Shown: positions 56,095 to 64,000 of the stretch, in pieces
How the letters are laid out: every line of letters starts with the position of its first letter
How positions within the stretch are numbered: the first letter of the stretch is position 1
Assembly: GCF_030409905.1 (NCBI RefSeq)
Contig: NZ_JAUFQT010000001.1
Coordinates: 427,001 to 491,000, forward strand
DNA from: Echinicola jeungdonensis
GTDB lineage: Bacteria > Bacteroidota > Bacteroidia > Cytophagales > Cyclobacteriaceae
Direction of reading: 5' to 3'
DNA: 64,000 nucleotides
Notes under the pieces: model-generated
The model's input: the letters and a program-made list of their open reading frames with translations, nothing else
Databases searched by the model: none
Told to the model about the DNA's origin: nothing
Made by a program: the position numbers and the translations under genes

Positions 56095-58518
56095 TCAATC
56101 CACCACTCCCTTTTCCGGAGCTTTCAACTTGCTCTCTGCCAAGGAAATATTTTCCCAGCCTCTGATCAAAGCATCAGGGGTAAAGGAAATGCTGTCAATT
56201 CCCAATTCGACGAGGAACCTGGAAAATTCCGGAAAATCACTTGGGGCCTGGCCACAAAATCCAATAATTCGTCCTGATTTTTTTGCCGACTCTATGGCCA
56301 TCTTCACCATGGATTTAACACCATCGTTGTTTTCATCAAACAAATCACTGATAATGGCTGAATCCCGGTCTATTCCCAAAGTCAGCTGGGTAAGGTCATT
56401 AGAACCAATGGAAAATCCATCAAATATTTTAGCATATTGATCTGCCAGAATAACATTATTGGGGATTTCGGTCATCACATACACTTCCAGACCATTTTCG
56501 CCTTTAGCCAAACCAAAACTTCCCATGACATCCAAGACCTTTTTCCCTTCCTCAACAGTACGGCAGAAAGGGATCATCACTTTTACGTTGGTTAGGCCCA
56601 TTTTCTCCCTAACCCTTTTGATGGCTGCACACTCCAATCCAAAAGCCTCTTTGTAACGATCATTATAATATCTGGATGCCCCCCTAAACCCAAGCATGGG
56701 GTTTTCTTCTTTGGGCTCAAAACCACTTCCCCCCAAGAGTTGGGCGTATTCATTAGTTTTAAAATCGCTCATGCGGATGATCACATCTTTTGGATAAAAG
56801 GCAGCTGCCACAAAAGAAAGAGCTTCTGCCAGGTTCCGGACAAAATACTCTTTTTTGTCTGGGTAATGCCTGGTCAGAGCAGCAATTTCTTTCCCTACCT
56901 CAGTGGCTGCCAACCCCTTGAATTTCATCAGGGCCATAGGGTGGACTTTGATCTGATTGGCCACTATAAATTCCATCCGCATCAGCCCCACTCCTTGATT
57001 GGGATACCGGGAAAGAGGCAATGCCTGGTCAGGGTCAGCCAGGATAAACATGGGCTTGGTTTTGGTTTTCGGGAAAGTTTTTAGAGGAATTTCTTTTTCT
57101 TCCCAATCTAATTTCCCTTTGTAAGCATGGCCCAAATCCCCATCCCCACAGTATACCGTGATGACCTGGCCATCCTTTAAAACCTGTGTGGCATTTTCTG
57201 AACCTACAAGGGCGATGATCCCCAATTCCCTGGCCACAATGGCCGCATGGCTGGTCCTCCCCCCCTTATTGGTCACAATACAAACCGCTTTCCGCAAAAG
57301 AGCATTCCAATCAGGGTTGGTAATATCCGCCACGATGATATCTCCCTTTTCCAATTTTGGGGCATCTGCCAGGGAATTCATTACTTTCACTCTTCCACTT
57401 ACTATAGCCCTGCCAACTGCTTTTCCCGTACAAATTGGATTGGGACTTTCCAGCAAGTGATATTCCTTAACCGTTTCTTTTTTGGACTTGGGATGCACGG
57501 TCTCCGGCCTGGCCTGGACAATAAACAATTCTTGGGTTTCACCATCTATTGCCCATTCGATATCCATGGCCACCTGATAATGGTCCTCGATCTGAAGGCA
57601 CCAATTGGCCAAGGTCATGGCATCTTTATCACTCAAGGTCCATGCATCCCTAAGAGCAGTTGGGGTTTCAATGTTAATGGTTGTTCTCAGTGGATTTTGT
57701 TCCTTGGCATAAATCATCCGGTTTTCTTTGGCACCCAGTTTCCGGTAGATCAAACTATATTTCTCTTCCCGAACTGCTTTTTTAAAAAAGTAATATTCAT
57801 CTGGGTTGACAGCTCCCTGGACCACATTTTCGCCCAATCCCCATGCCCCGGTAATGTAAATAATATTTTCATGCCCAGTTTCAGGGTCCAAAGTAAAGGC
57901 CACTCCTGCACAACCAAGATCGCTTCTGACCATTCTTTGCACCCCAATACTCAAGGCTACCTCCATATGGTCAAAACCATGATCCACCCGGTATTTGATG
58001 GCTCGATCATTAAATAAGGATAGGTAACATTGCTGGCAAGCCCTAAGAAGGGAGGCCTCACCTTGGATATTTAAAAATGAATCATGTTGTCCAGCAAAAC
58101 TTGCATTGGGGAGGTCTTCTGCAGTAGCACTACTACGCACAGCTACAGAAACCTCCCCAGCATCAGCTCCAAAAAATTTGCGGTATTCCTGTAATATGGC
58201 TTGTTCCCAGGCTTTGGGAATAGGAGCATTTTTTATTAAGTTTCTGCATTGAGCCCCAACATCTCCCAAATTTTCCAGGTTTTTGTTGTCCAGACCTTCC
58301 AAAATGGCAACCAGTTTTTCACCCAAATGATTGGCTGATAAAAAATAACGATATGCAGCTGCCGTCACAGCAAAACCATCAGGAACCTGAATCCCCAAAA
58401 GGTGTAACTGGCTGATCATTTCACCCAGAGAAGCATTTTTTCCGCCCACTTCGGCCACCATTTTCAGGTTGGTCTGGGAAAAAGGTATTGTAAAACTCTT
58501 TTTGCTTTCTTGGTCCAT
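56095..58518 (-). CDS. ppsA: Phosphoenolpyruvate synthase
   Basis: Converts pyruvate, ATP and water to PEP, AMP and phosphate, feeding gluconeogenesis. 807 aa from the ATG at 58518 (MDQESKKSFTIPF). An ATP-grasp domain comes first (VGGKNASLGEMISQL, AVRSSATAEDLPNASFAGQH), then the phospho-His domain (KGGRTSHAAIVARELG) and the PEP-binding barrel (GLMRMEFIVA, GSNDLTQLTLGIDRDS, catalytic Cys in GFCGQAPSDFPEF). It may be transcribed with the Usp gene downstream. With glycogen enzymes and dehydrogenases in the same island it suggests rerouting of carbon under stress. Confidence 0.95.
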   Translation of the reverse strand: MDQESKKSFTIPFSQTNLKMVAEVGGKNASLGEMISQLHLLGIQVPDGFAVTAAAYRYFLSANHLGEKLVAILEGLDNKNLENLGDVGAQCRNLIKNAPIPKAWEQAILQEYRKFFGADAGEVSVAVRSSATAEDLPNASFAGQHDSFLNIQGEASLLRACQQCYLSLFNDRAIKYRVDHGFDHMEVALSIGVQRMVRSDLGCAGVAFTLDPETGHENIIYITGAWGLGENVVQGAVNPDEYYFFKKAVREEKYSLIYRKLGAKENRMIYAKEQNPLRTTINIETPTALRDAWTLSDKDAMTLANWCLQIEDHYQVAMDIEWAIDGETQELFIVQARPETVHPKSKKETVKEYHLLESPNPICTGKAVGRAIVSGRVKVMNSLADAPKLEKGDIIVADITNPDWNALLRKAVCIVTNKGGRTSHAAIVARELGIIALVGSENATQVLKDGQVITVYCGDGDLGHAYKGKLDWEEKEIPLKTFPKTKTKPMFILADPDQALPLSRYPNQGVGLMRMEFIVANQIKVHPMALMKFKGLAATEVGKEIAALTRHYPDKKEYFVRNLAEALSFVAAAFYPKDVIIRMSDFKTNEYAQLLGGSGFEPKEENPMLGFRGASRYYNDRYKEAFGLECAAIKRVREKMGLTNVKVMIPFCRTVEEGKKVLDVMGSFGLAKGENGLEVYVMTEIPNNVILADQYAKIFDGFSIGSNDLTQLTLGIDRDSAIISDLFDENNDGVKSMVKMAIESAKKSGRIIGFCGQAPSDFPEFSRFLVELGIDSISFTPDALIRGWENISLAESKLKAPEKGVVD

Positions 58519-58694
58519 TTTCGATATTATTTCAGCCACCACAAATGATCCGGGCCGCCTTTTGCCACTCACTAAAAGTGGAAAAAGGATAAGCCTAATA
58601 TGATTTGAGTGGATATTGACTACTATTGAATATCGAAGGAAAAGAAATAAAAACTTATAAGGTATATCGCTGGTATCGGCTGATTTTTGTCACT

Positions 58695-58885
58695 TGGGGA
58701 TTGGAAGGTTAAGGGTTAAATGTTAATTGTTAAGCGTTGAGCGCATGATAACAGTTATCAGGAAAAGATTGGTAGTCGAATGGTAAAGGCCGAAAAATCC
58801 TAAAGAATAACGTCACTGCTTGCCTGCCGTAGGTAGGCGAACCTGACAGGGGAAGGAGAAGCAGTCTCGTAATTGGAAACTAAGG
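58695..58885 (+). repeat. Intergenic repeat, copy C
   Basis: GGTTAAATGTTAATTGTTAA, GCGTTGAGCGCA, ATAACAGTTATC, then core 58809-58880 from AACGTCACTGC to GCAGTCTCGTAATTGGAAAC. Like copy A its core contains GCCTGCCGTAGGTAGGC. The space between the ppsA start and this copy (58519-58694) holds no other feature that I can see. Confidence 0.82.
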
Positions 58886-59160
58886 TTAATTGTTTATTGG
58901 TTTAATTGGTTAACTGAAGAATGGGGATTTGATGGAAATGGTTAATCGTTAAGGGTTAACTGTTAAGCGTTGATCGTATGATAGCAATTATCTGAAAATC
59001 GAAAAGATCGATAGTCGAAGGGCGAAGGATAAAGGCCGAATGTCTAAGGGAGAAAGCCGAATGCAAGGGATCGGGGATTGAAGAACAAAATCAAAAAGCT
59101 AAACGTCTCTGCGATCCGACAAAGGAGGAGAAGCAGTCTCGCATTGGGGACGGGTGATTA
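58886..59160 (+). repeat. Intergenic repeat, copy D (tandem with C)
   Basis: Begins directly after copy C: GGTTAACTGAAGAATGGGG, GGTTAACTGTTAAGCGTTGA, ATAGCAATTATC, several GCCGAA units, core 59101-59150 from AAACGTCTCTGC to GCAGTCTCGCATTGGGGA. This core lacks the inner inverted repeat. Confidence 0.82.
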
Positions 59161-59275
59161 ATTGATTATTTGTTAACTGATTAACTGAAAAACCAGGAAT
59201 TGGGATTGGGGAGGATGAGTGTTAATTGTTAAGTGTGAAGCACAGAATTAACGAATTTAACGGTCAATGTTAGGG
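59161..59275 (+). repeat. Intergenic repeat, incomplete head D'
   Basis: Only the first half of a unit: TTAACTGATTAACTGAA, GTGTTAATTGTTAAGTG, AACGAATTTAACGGTCAATG. It stops before any core and runs up to the end of the guanylyltransferase gene. Confidence 0.65.
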
Positions 59276-59311
59276 GCTCAATACTCAAATCTCCCTACTC
59301 AATACTATTTT

Positions 59312-60310
59312 TCAATCCACCAACTCCGGATTTTCGGTAGAAAGCCTTTCGAATATCTTTTTGACATCCTGGGCTTTTTCTCTTTGAAGGATTAAAAGAG
59401 CATCAGGTGATGCGATGACCATGGCATTTTTTAGGCCTAAAAACTCTGTATGAATATCCGTGCCTATGACCATATTCCCTTTCTCATCTATGGGGTGGCC
59501 CTTTTTCTTAAAATAGTTGAAAATGGAATCAAAAGATCCCATATCAGACCATTCAAAATGGGAAGGAACTACTTTGATTTTAGTAGTCCTTTCCATTACC
59601 GCATAATCAACTGATACGGAGGGAATTTCACAGGATAATTCATTATCCAAGAATATCTCATTTTTTGCTTTAAATGCTATTTCAGCTTTGTGGAAAATGT
59701 CGGGTTGATATAATCTCAACTCTTCCAAAAAAACGCCTGCCTTAAAACAGAACATGCCCGAATTCCATAGAAAATTTCCTTTTTTAAGGAATTTCTCTGC
59801 TGTATCCAAATTAGGCTTTTCCCTAAATCCCAAAACATCTTCCCCTTTAGCTTCAATATACCCAAAGCCCGTATCCGGGTGATCTGGTTCCAATCCAAAA
59901 GTGACAATATAACCCTCCCCAGCCAATTCCATGGCCCGGTGGACACATTCTTTATAATGGTCACCATTTTCTATCAAGTGGTCTGAAGGGGTTACGAATA
60001 ATATATCTTCAGACTTGGCGGCCAATGCAGCAAAAGCAATTGCTGCCGCTGTGTTTCTTGGGCAGGCCTCAATAATTTCCTCAAAATCTTGTTTTCCAAC
60101 CTTTTTTATAGCCTCCCTGGACAGCAGATAATTGTTCTTATTTCCAACAATAATCAAGCGATCACAGAGCCCTTGATTTCTTTCTACCGTTTTCTGGAAA
60201 AGGGTTTTTTGATCAAAAATAGGTATATATTGTTTTGGGCGGCTTTTCCTTGACAAAGGCCAAAGTCTTGACCCCACTCCTCCTGAAAGTATTACATGTA
60301 TCGTGGCCAT
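59312..60310 (-). CDS. manC: Mannose-1-phosphate guanylyltransferase
   Basis: Makes GDP-mannose from mannose 1-phosphate and GTP, the precursor for mannose, fucose and related sugars in surface polysaccharides. 332 aa with the nucleotidyltransferase signature LSGGVGSRLWPLSRKSRPKQ (about 8-27), plus FVTPSDHLIEN, GYIEAKG, FREKPNLDTA and WNSGMFCF. It has only the transferase domain; the C-terminal isomerase (cupin) domain of bifunctional AlgA-type enzymes is absent, the usual form in this phylum. It is isolated between repeat arrays. Confidence 0.93.
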   Translation of the reverse strand: MATIHVILSGGVGSRLWPLSRKSRPKQYIPIFDQKTLFQKTVERNQGLCDRLIIVGNKNNYLLSREAIKKVGKQDFEEIIEACPRNTAAAIAFAALAAKSEDILFVTPSDHLIENGDHYKECVHRAMELAGEGYIVTFGLEPDHPDTGFGYIEAKGEDVLGFREKPNLDTAEKFLKKGNFLWNSGMFCFKAGVFLEELRLYQPDIFHKAEIAFKAKNEIFLDNELSCEIPSVSVDYAVMERTTKIKVVPSHFEWSDMGSFDSIFNYFKKKGHPIDEKGNMVIGTDIHTEFLGLKNAMVIASPDALLILQREKAQDVKKIFERLSTENPELVD

Positions 60311-60369
60311 AATGGGTAAAAGTTTTTTTACAATATACAGCCTGTGCCTTTAAAAGGAAAATGCTGTTG

Positions 60370-60585
60370 GAGGTTAATCGTTTATTTGTATAACTGATTA
60401 ATTGATAAATGGGGGATTCGGGATGGGAAGGTTAAAGGTTAAAAGTTAATGGTTAAGCGCTAGACGCACAATAAAAGGTATCAAAAGGCCGAAAGCCTAA
60501 GGGGGAAAGCCGAAAGCAAAAAGCAAAACGTCACTGCGAACCCGACCAAAGGGGGGGGGTGGCAGTCTCGCATTTGGAAACAAAG
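60370..60585 (+). repeat. Intergenic repeat, copy E
   Basis: TGATTAATTGATAAATGGGG, GGTTAAAGGTTAAAAGTTAA, GCCGAAAG units, and core 60525-60581 from AAAACGTCACTGCGA through a run of nine G to GGCAGTCTCGCATTTGGAAA. Same orientation as all other copies. Confidence 0.82.
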
Positions 60586-60915
60586 GTTAATTGGTTATTT
60601 GATTATTTGGTTAACTGAATAATGGGGATTGGGGATTTGATAATCGGGTTCGGAGGTTAATCGTTATATGTTAAGTGTTAACCGTTGGCCCCCGATAACG
60701 GTAACTAAGGCAGAAATGATTGATAGCTAATGGGCGAGGGATGAAAGCCGAAAGTCTAAGGGCGAAGACCAAATTCAAAAACCTAAACGTCACTGCCATC
60801 CGCCAAGGGCGGAGAAGCCGTCTCGCATTTGGAAACAAAGGTCACTTGATTAGTTGATTAATTGGTTAACTGAATTCTCGTGATTCGAGATTGGATAATT
60901 GGGATTCGGAAGGAA
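60586..60915 (+). repeat. Intergenic repeat, copy F with tail
   Basis: Directly follows copy E: GGTTATTTGATTATTTGG, GTTAAGTGTTAACCGTTGG, ATAACGGTAAC, GCCGAAAG, core 60784-60838 from AACGTCACTGCC to GCCGTCTCGCATTTGGAAAC. After it the start of another unit (TTGATTAATTGGTTAACTGA) is cut short, apparently by the IS3-type element. Confidence 0.82.
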
Positions 60916-60923
60916 GTGTGGAG

Positions 60924-61634
60924 TGTATACCTTTGACTGGACAATAAGTTAAGCTCTTTTCTTAAATTTGAAACAATGAGTAATAGAGAAAGGAGAACAT
61001 TTGACAAGGCCTTTAAAACGATGGCCGTAGAGCTTCATTTGAATGGAAAAACAAGTACTGAAGTTGGAAGAGAACTTGGGATTGGACCAGACCTGGTCAG
61101 GCGTTGGGCCAGGGAATTTAAAGCAAGTGAATCCAGCAGCTTTCCCGGAAACGGGAAACAGCATCTAACAGAAGAAGAGAAAGAAATCCTTGCCTTGAAA
61201 AAAGCCCTGAAAGAAGCCGAACTGGAGCGTGATATTCTAAAAAAGGCAGTAAGCATCTTTTCCAAGGGGGACAACAAATATTCCGGTTCATAAGGGCTCA
61301 CAGGCACGAGTTTGCTGTTGAAAAGATGTGCAGGGTTTTTAAAGTAAGCAGAAGCGGTTTTTATGGCTGGCTTAACCGAAAACCATCCAAATGTGCTGAG
61401 GAGCGAGAAGAAGTATCCAGGGAAATCCATAAAATCTATGCTGAAAGCAAGTGCCGGTATGGAAGTCCGAAGATAACCATTGAGCTTAGGGACAGGGGCT
61501 TTTCGGTGTCCAGGCCAAGGGTTGCCAGGATAATGAAAGCAAATGGGCTCAGGAGTGTGATATCGGGGAAGTTCAGTGTCTGTACCACTGAATCTAACCA
61601 CAGTTTCAGAATCAGTCCGAACCTGCTTAACAGG
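60924..61634 (+). mobile_element. Left part of an IS3-family insertion sequence
   Basis: Contains orfA and the 5' part of orfB of an IS3-family transposon (IS150-like group). The left end is placed at TGTATACC (60924) only because the repeat tail ends there; no matching right inverted repeat is visible, since the right part is separated by the IS21 element and lies beyond the window or is lost. It appears to have inserted into repeat copy F's follow-on unit. Confidence 0.65.
60976..61293 (+). CDS. IS3-family transposase OrfA
   Basis: 105 aa. N-terminal helix-turn-helix ([40 protein letters not shown]) and C-terminal leucine-zipper-like coil ([20 protein letters not shown]) that mediates dimerisation. 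OrfB lies in the -1 frame. AAAAAAG at 61239-61245 is a possible slippage site for producing the OrfAB fusion transposase; the -1 frame has no stop from there into orfB. GC content is moderately above that of the host genes. Confidence 0.92.
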   Translation: MSNRERRTFDKAFKTMAVELHLNGKTSTEVGRELGIGPDLVRRWAREFKASESSSFPGNGKQHLTEEEKEILALKKALKEAELERDILKKAVSIFSKGDNKYSGS

Positions 61635-61673
61635 TGTCTAAAACGGAGGTCACTGGGCCACGGTTTACGGTGA
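61326..61673 (+). pseudogene. IS3-family transposase OrfB, truncated by IS21 insertion
   Basis: The frame reads [20 protein letters not shown] before the ATG at 61326 and continues through the HTH_21 region ([36 protein letters not shown]) to [14 protein letters not shown], where normal OrfB goes on into the DDE catalytic domain. Here it runs into IS21 sequence and stops. About 100 of the usual roughly 280 residues remain and all DDE residues are missing, so this copy cannot transpose by itself. Confidence 0.88.
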
Positions 61674-61786
61674 TAGCGGGCCAGCCATTCCGGGAATCAC
61701 TGGGCCAAAAATAGAGTCGGTTTTCCGGAGGTCACTGGGCCATTTTAGGATTCCCGAGCTGTTTGGTACCGGAGGTCATTGGGCCA
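61645..61786 (+). repeat. Multiple terminal repeats of the IS21 left end
   Basis: Copies of GGAGGTCACTGGGCCA at 61645-61660 and 61727-61742, GGAATCACTGGGCCA ending at 61707, GGAGGTCATTGGGCCA at 61771-61786, and a diverged GTGATAGCGGGCCA ending at 61683. IS21-family ends typically carry several such transposase-binding repeats, so they probably bind IstA. Confidence 0.85.
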
Positions 61787-61833
61787 CTTTCCATGATAAG
61801 TTATTAGCCTTGTAGTCGAATAACAGCAACTAC

Positions 61834-63372
61834 ATGGCAGGACAAAGAATAGACATCATGGATTTAAGAAGTTTGATCACCTTCAAGCAGAAGGGGCTTA
61901 GCAACCGAAAAGTGGCAGACCTATTGGGCGTCAACCGAAAGACCGTTGACAGTTATGTCAGGCGTTTCAGGGATCTTTCCCTTGGGTACGGGGAACTGCT
62001 CTCCCTTGACGGCAAAGATCTACAGGAACTTTTCACCGAGACAGGGCAGACCGAAAAGGAACGTTATGAGCATCTCTCGGGGTGTTTTCCCCACATCGAC
62101 GGGGAGATGAAAAAGCCCGGCTGTACCCTGCAGGTACTGTGGAAGGAATATATCTCCCAAAATCCGGAAGGCTATAAATACAGCCAGTTCACCTGGCACT
62201 ACCGGCAATGGAAGAAGCGCAACAACGCCAGTGGCAAGCTGTCCCACCGTGCCGGGGAAAAGCTTTTCGTGGACTTTTGCGGAAAGAAGCTGCACTACGT
62301 TGACCGCCGGACTGGGGAGCAGATAGCCGTAGAGGTTTTTGTTGGTGTCCTGCCCTGCAGCCAGTACACTTACATAAGGGCGGTGCCCAGCCAAAAACGG
62401 GAGGATTTTATCAGCTGTCTGGTCTATTGTCTGGGCTGGATGGGCGGGGTACCCTATGCCGTCGTCCCTGACAATCTCAAATCAGCAGTGGACAAGGCCT
62501 CAAAATATGCCCCGGTCCTCAACAAGACCTTTTCGGATTTTGGCCTCCATTACGGCTGCGCCCTTGATCCTGCCCGGCCCTATAGCCCGCAGGACAAATC
62601 ACTCGTGGAGCGTTCGGTCACCCTGGTCTACCAACGGATCTATTACCCCTTGGGCAACCATACCTTCTTCAGCCTGGAGGAGCTCAATGCGGCCATTGCA
62701 GAAAAACTGGAGGAGTACAATGACTACCTGCTCAGCCATGGACAGGGCAGCAGGCGAAGCCAGTTTTTGGACATCGAAAAGGAGTTCCTGCAGCCCCTTC
62801 CCAAAAGCATCTACAGCATCCGTTATTATAAAAAGGCCACCGTCCAGAAATCCTCCCATGTTTACCTGGGAGAGGACAAAAACTATTATAGCTGTCCCTA
62901 TCGCTATATGGGCAAGAGCGTGGAGTTACAGTACAACCGGAACACCGTGGAGATATTTTACCGTCAGGAGCGGATCGCATCCCACAAAAGGGCTTCCCGG
63001 CAAGGCCAGTACATCACCATCGGGGAACATATGCCCAGCAACCACCAATACTACAATGACTGGAGCCCGGAATACTTTGACCGGAGGGCACAAAAAGTTG
63101 GTCCGAACACCCAGGAGTATATCGGAACGTTGATCGGCCAGTACACCTATCCCGAAATCGGCTACAAACAGGCACAGGGGATTCTTTCCTTCTTGAAAAG
63201 CTATGGACAGGAGCGTCTGGAAAGGGCCTGTAAACGGGCACTGGGCTTCGAAAAAGCCTCCTACCATACCCTTGAAAGGATACTTAAAAACAAAATGGAC
63301 CTCGAGGAACTGCCTCCTGCCAAGGATCATTTAACCCCGGGTCACAAGAACATCAGGGGCTCCTACAGCTGA
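61834..63372 (+). CDS. istA: IS21-family transposase IstA
   Basis: 512 aa. N-terminal helix-turn-helix (LRSLITFKQKGLSNRKVADL, then LGVNRKTVDSYVRRF) and an rve integrase core whose acidic triad can be placed in KLFVDFCGKKL, VPDNLKSAV and DKSLVERSVTL. It cuts and joins the DNA ends together with the ATPase IstB. The C-terminal part (VYLGEDKNYYSCPYRYMG onward) is the usual beta-barrel extension. istB follows 50 bases later. Confidence 0.95.
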   Translation: MAGQRIDIMDLRSLITFKQKGLSNRKVADLLGVNRKTVDSYVRRFRDLSLGYGELLSLDGKDLQELFTETGQTEKERYEHLSGCFPHIDGEMKKPGCTLQVLWKEYISQNPEGYKYSQFTWHYRQWKKRNNASGKLSHRAGEKLFVDFCGKKLHYVDRRTGEQIAVEVFVGVLPCSQYTYIRAVPSQKREDFISCLVYCLGWMGGVPYAVVPDNLKSAVDKASKYAPVLNKTFSDFGLHYGCALDPARPYSPQDKSLVERSVTLVYQRIYYPLGNHTFFSLEELNAAIAEKLEEYNDYLLSHGQGSRRSQFLDIEKEFLQPLPKSIYSIRYYKKATVQKSSHVYLGEDKNYYSCPYRYMGKSVELQYNRNTVEIFYRQERIASHKRASRQGQYITIGEHMPSNHQYYNDWSPEYFDRRAQKVGPNTQEYIGTLIGQYTYPEIGYKQAQGILSFLKSYGQERLERACKRALGFEKASYHTLERILKNKMDLEELPPAKDHLTPGHKNIRGSYS

Positions 63373-63422
63373 CAGGCCGCCCTCTTGATGAAACGAATTA
63401 TAATATCCCAACCAAATGAATT

Positions 63423-64000
63423 ATGAACGAACACAACACCATTGAAAAAATGAAACAGATGCGCATGGGTACCATGGCGGAACTTTACCACAAGAATCTG
63501 ACAGAACATCTCTATCAGGACATGTCGGCCGACGAACTGTTGGCCTTTCTAGTGGACAGCGAATGGGAGTACAGGCAGAACAAAAGCATAGACAACCTCA
63601 TACGTCAGGCAGGGTTTAAACAGGCCGCTGCGGCAACTGACATTGATTACCATAACTCCCGTAACCTGGACAGGGGGCTGTTTGAGAGATTGCTCGGACT
63701 GGCCTTCATCAAAAACCGGACGAACATCATCCTTACCGGGGCCACCGGATCCGGGAAAAGTTACCTGGCCCAGTGTCTTGGGGTCAGGGCCTGCCAGCAC
63801 AGGTTCAGGACGCTTTATTACAATACGGCCAGGTTTTTTGATGCGGTAAGATTGGCCAAGCTGGAAGGTACCTACCATAAACTGCTCAAAAAGCTCGAAA
63901 AAACCAATGTGCTCATCTTGGACGACTTTGGTCTGGCCCCGATGGATGGGCAGGCCAGGATTGCCCTTATGGACATCATGGAAGACCGCTATGAGAAAAG
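63423..64000 (+). CDS. istB: IS21-family helper ATPase IstB (partial, runs off the window)
   Basis: About 192 residues visible from the ATG at 63423 (MNEHNTIEKMKQMRMGTMAE). DnaC/DnaA-like AAA+ ATPase with Walker A GATGSGKS, Walker B VLILDDFGLAP and the N-terminal IstB domain (LVDSEWEYRQNKSIDNLIRQ). IstB assembles on target DNA and guides the IstA transposase. The frame is open to the last base; the stop lies outside. Confidence 0.93.
   Translation, partial: MNEHNTIEKMKQMRMGTMAELYHKNLTEHLYQDMSADELLAFLVDSEWEYRQNKSIDNLIRQAGFKQAAAATDIDYHNSRNLDRGLFERLLGLAFIKNRTNIILTGATGSGKSYLAQCLGVRACQHRFRTLYYNTARFFDAVRLAKLEGTYHKLLKKLEKTNVLILDDFGLAPMDGQARIALMDIMEDRYEK

Larger units (their letters stand above)
61635..64000 (+). 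mobile_element. IS21-family insertion sequence (left end; right end outside window)
   Basis: Consists of a left end with repeated sequence motifs, istA and most of istB, the standard IS21 layout. The left end is set at TGT (61635), just where orfB of the IS3 element is interrupted. The base composition is clearly GC-richer than the host genes, suggesting recent arrival from another genome. The element is probably active: both genes are open as far as seen. Confidence 0.85.

Noticed and set aside
57247..58017. 256-codon open frame on the plus strand opposite ppsA
   Set aside because: It is antisense to a clearly recognised enzyme, has unlikely residue composition and no family features; a by-product of codon bias.
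52890..60915. CRISPR array
   Set aside because: The repeats are long, modular and diverged, with no regular short repeat-spacer pattern, and no cas genes are present.
61239..61293. The orfA/orfB frame difference as a further sequencing error
   Set aside because: A -1 frame arrangement is normal for IS3-family elements, and a slippage-type A6G run is present.

Overview
The window comes from a member of the Bacteroidota, most likely order Cytophagales and close to the Cyclobacteriaceae. The indicators are a full-length SprA translocon of the type IX secretion system, families largely confined to this phylum (DUF4292, DUF4837), a promoter of the TAnnTTTG type, almost no Shine-Dalgarno sequences, and an ECF sigma gene followed by an anti-sigma/beta-barrel gene. 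The assignment is inferred from gene families, not from a database search.

Positions 1-20400 are an ordinary core-genome stretch read almost entirely on the plus strand: the tail of a probable flippase gene, dut, a TPR protein, a DUF4292 lipoprotein, an EnvC-like protein, tatA, gatA, an MltD-like transglycosylase, a DUF4837 lipoprotein, malic enzyme, ruvA, sprA, gcvH, a VanZ-like gene and tonB. A decayed second tonB and the tmRNA gene follow.

Positions 21900-39800 are accessory. They hold a small lipoprotein, a membrane-bound AraC-type regulator with TPRs, a plant cell-wall group (pectate lyase, sodium/sugar symporter, GH127 arabinofuranosidase) with msrB between, a DUF4382 lipoprotein, an ECF sigma / anti-sigma-barrel pair, and an iron-uptake unit (siderophore receptor, PepSY protein, small membrane protein).

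Positions 39800-58520 form a stress and energy-storage island: a GT3 glycogen synthase fused to a GT35 alpha-glucan phosphorylase, an alpha/beta-hydrolase-like protein lacking its catalytic residues, two tandem-domain universal stress proteins, Hsp20, a lone receiver protein, two DUF892 ferritin-like proteins, a PRPP synthetase overlapping a COG2187-type kinase, a zinc alcohol dehydrogenase, an SDR dehydrogenase and PEP synthase. The content resembles hypoxia or dormancy regulons known from other phyla.

Positions 52890-60920 carry at least six copies of a noncoding repeat, all in the same orientation, between the last genes of the island and around a mannose-1-phosphate guanylyltransferase gene. 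The window ends in nested insertion sequences: an IS3-family element interrupted by a GC-richer IS21-family element whose istB runs off the end.

Four genes (symporter, anti-sigma/barrel, a DUF892 gene and prs) each need exactly one extra base in a homopolymer run to become full length. This looks more like systematic sequence error or slippage than four independent gene deaths.
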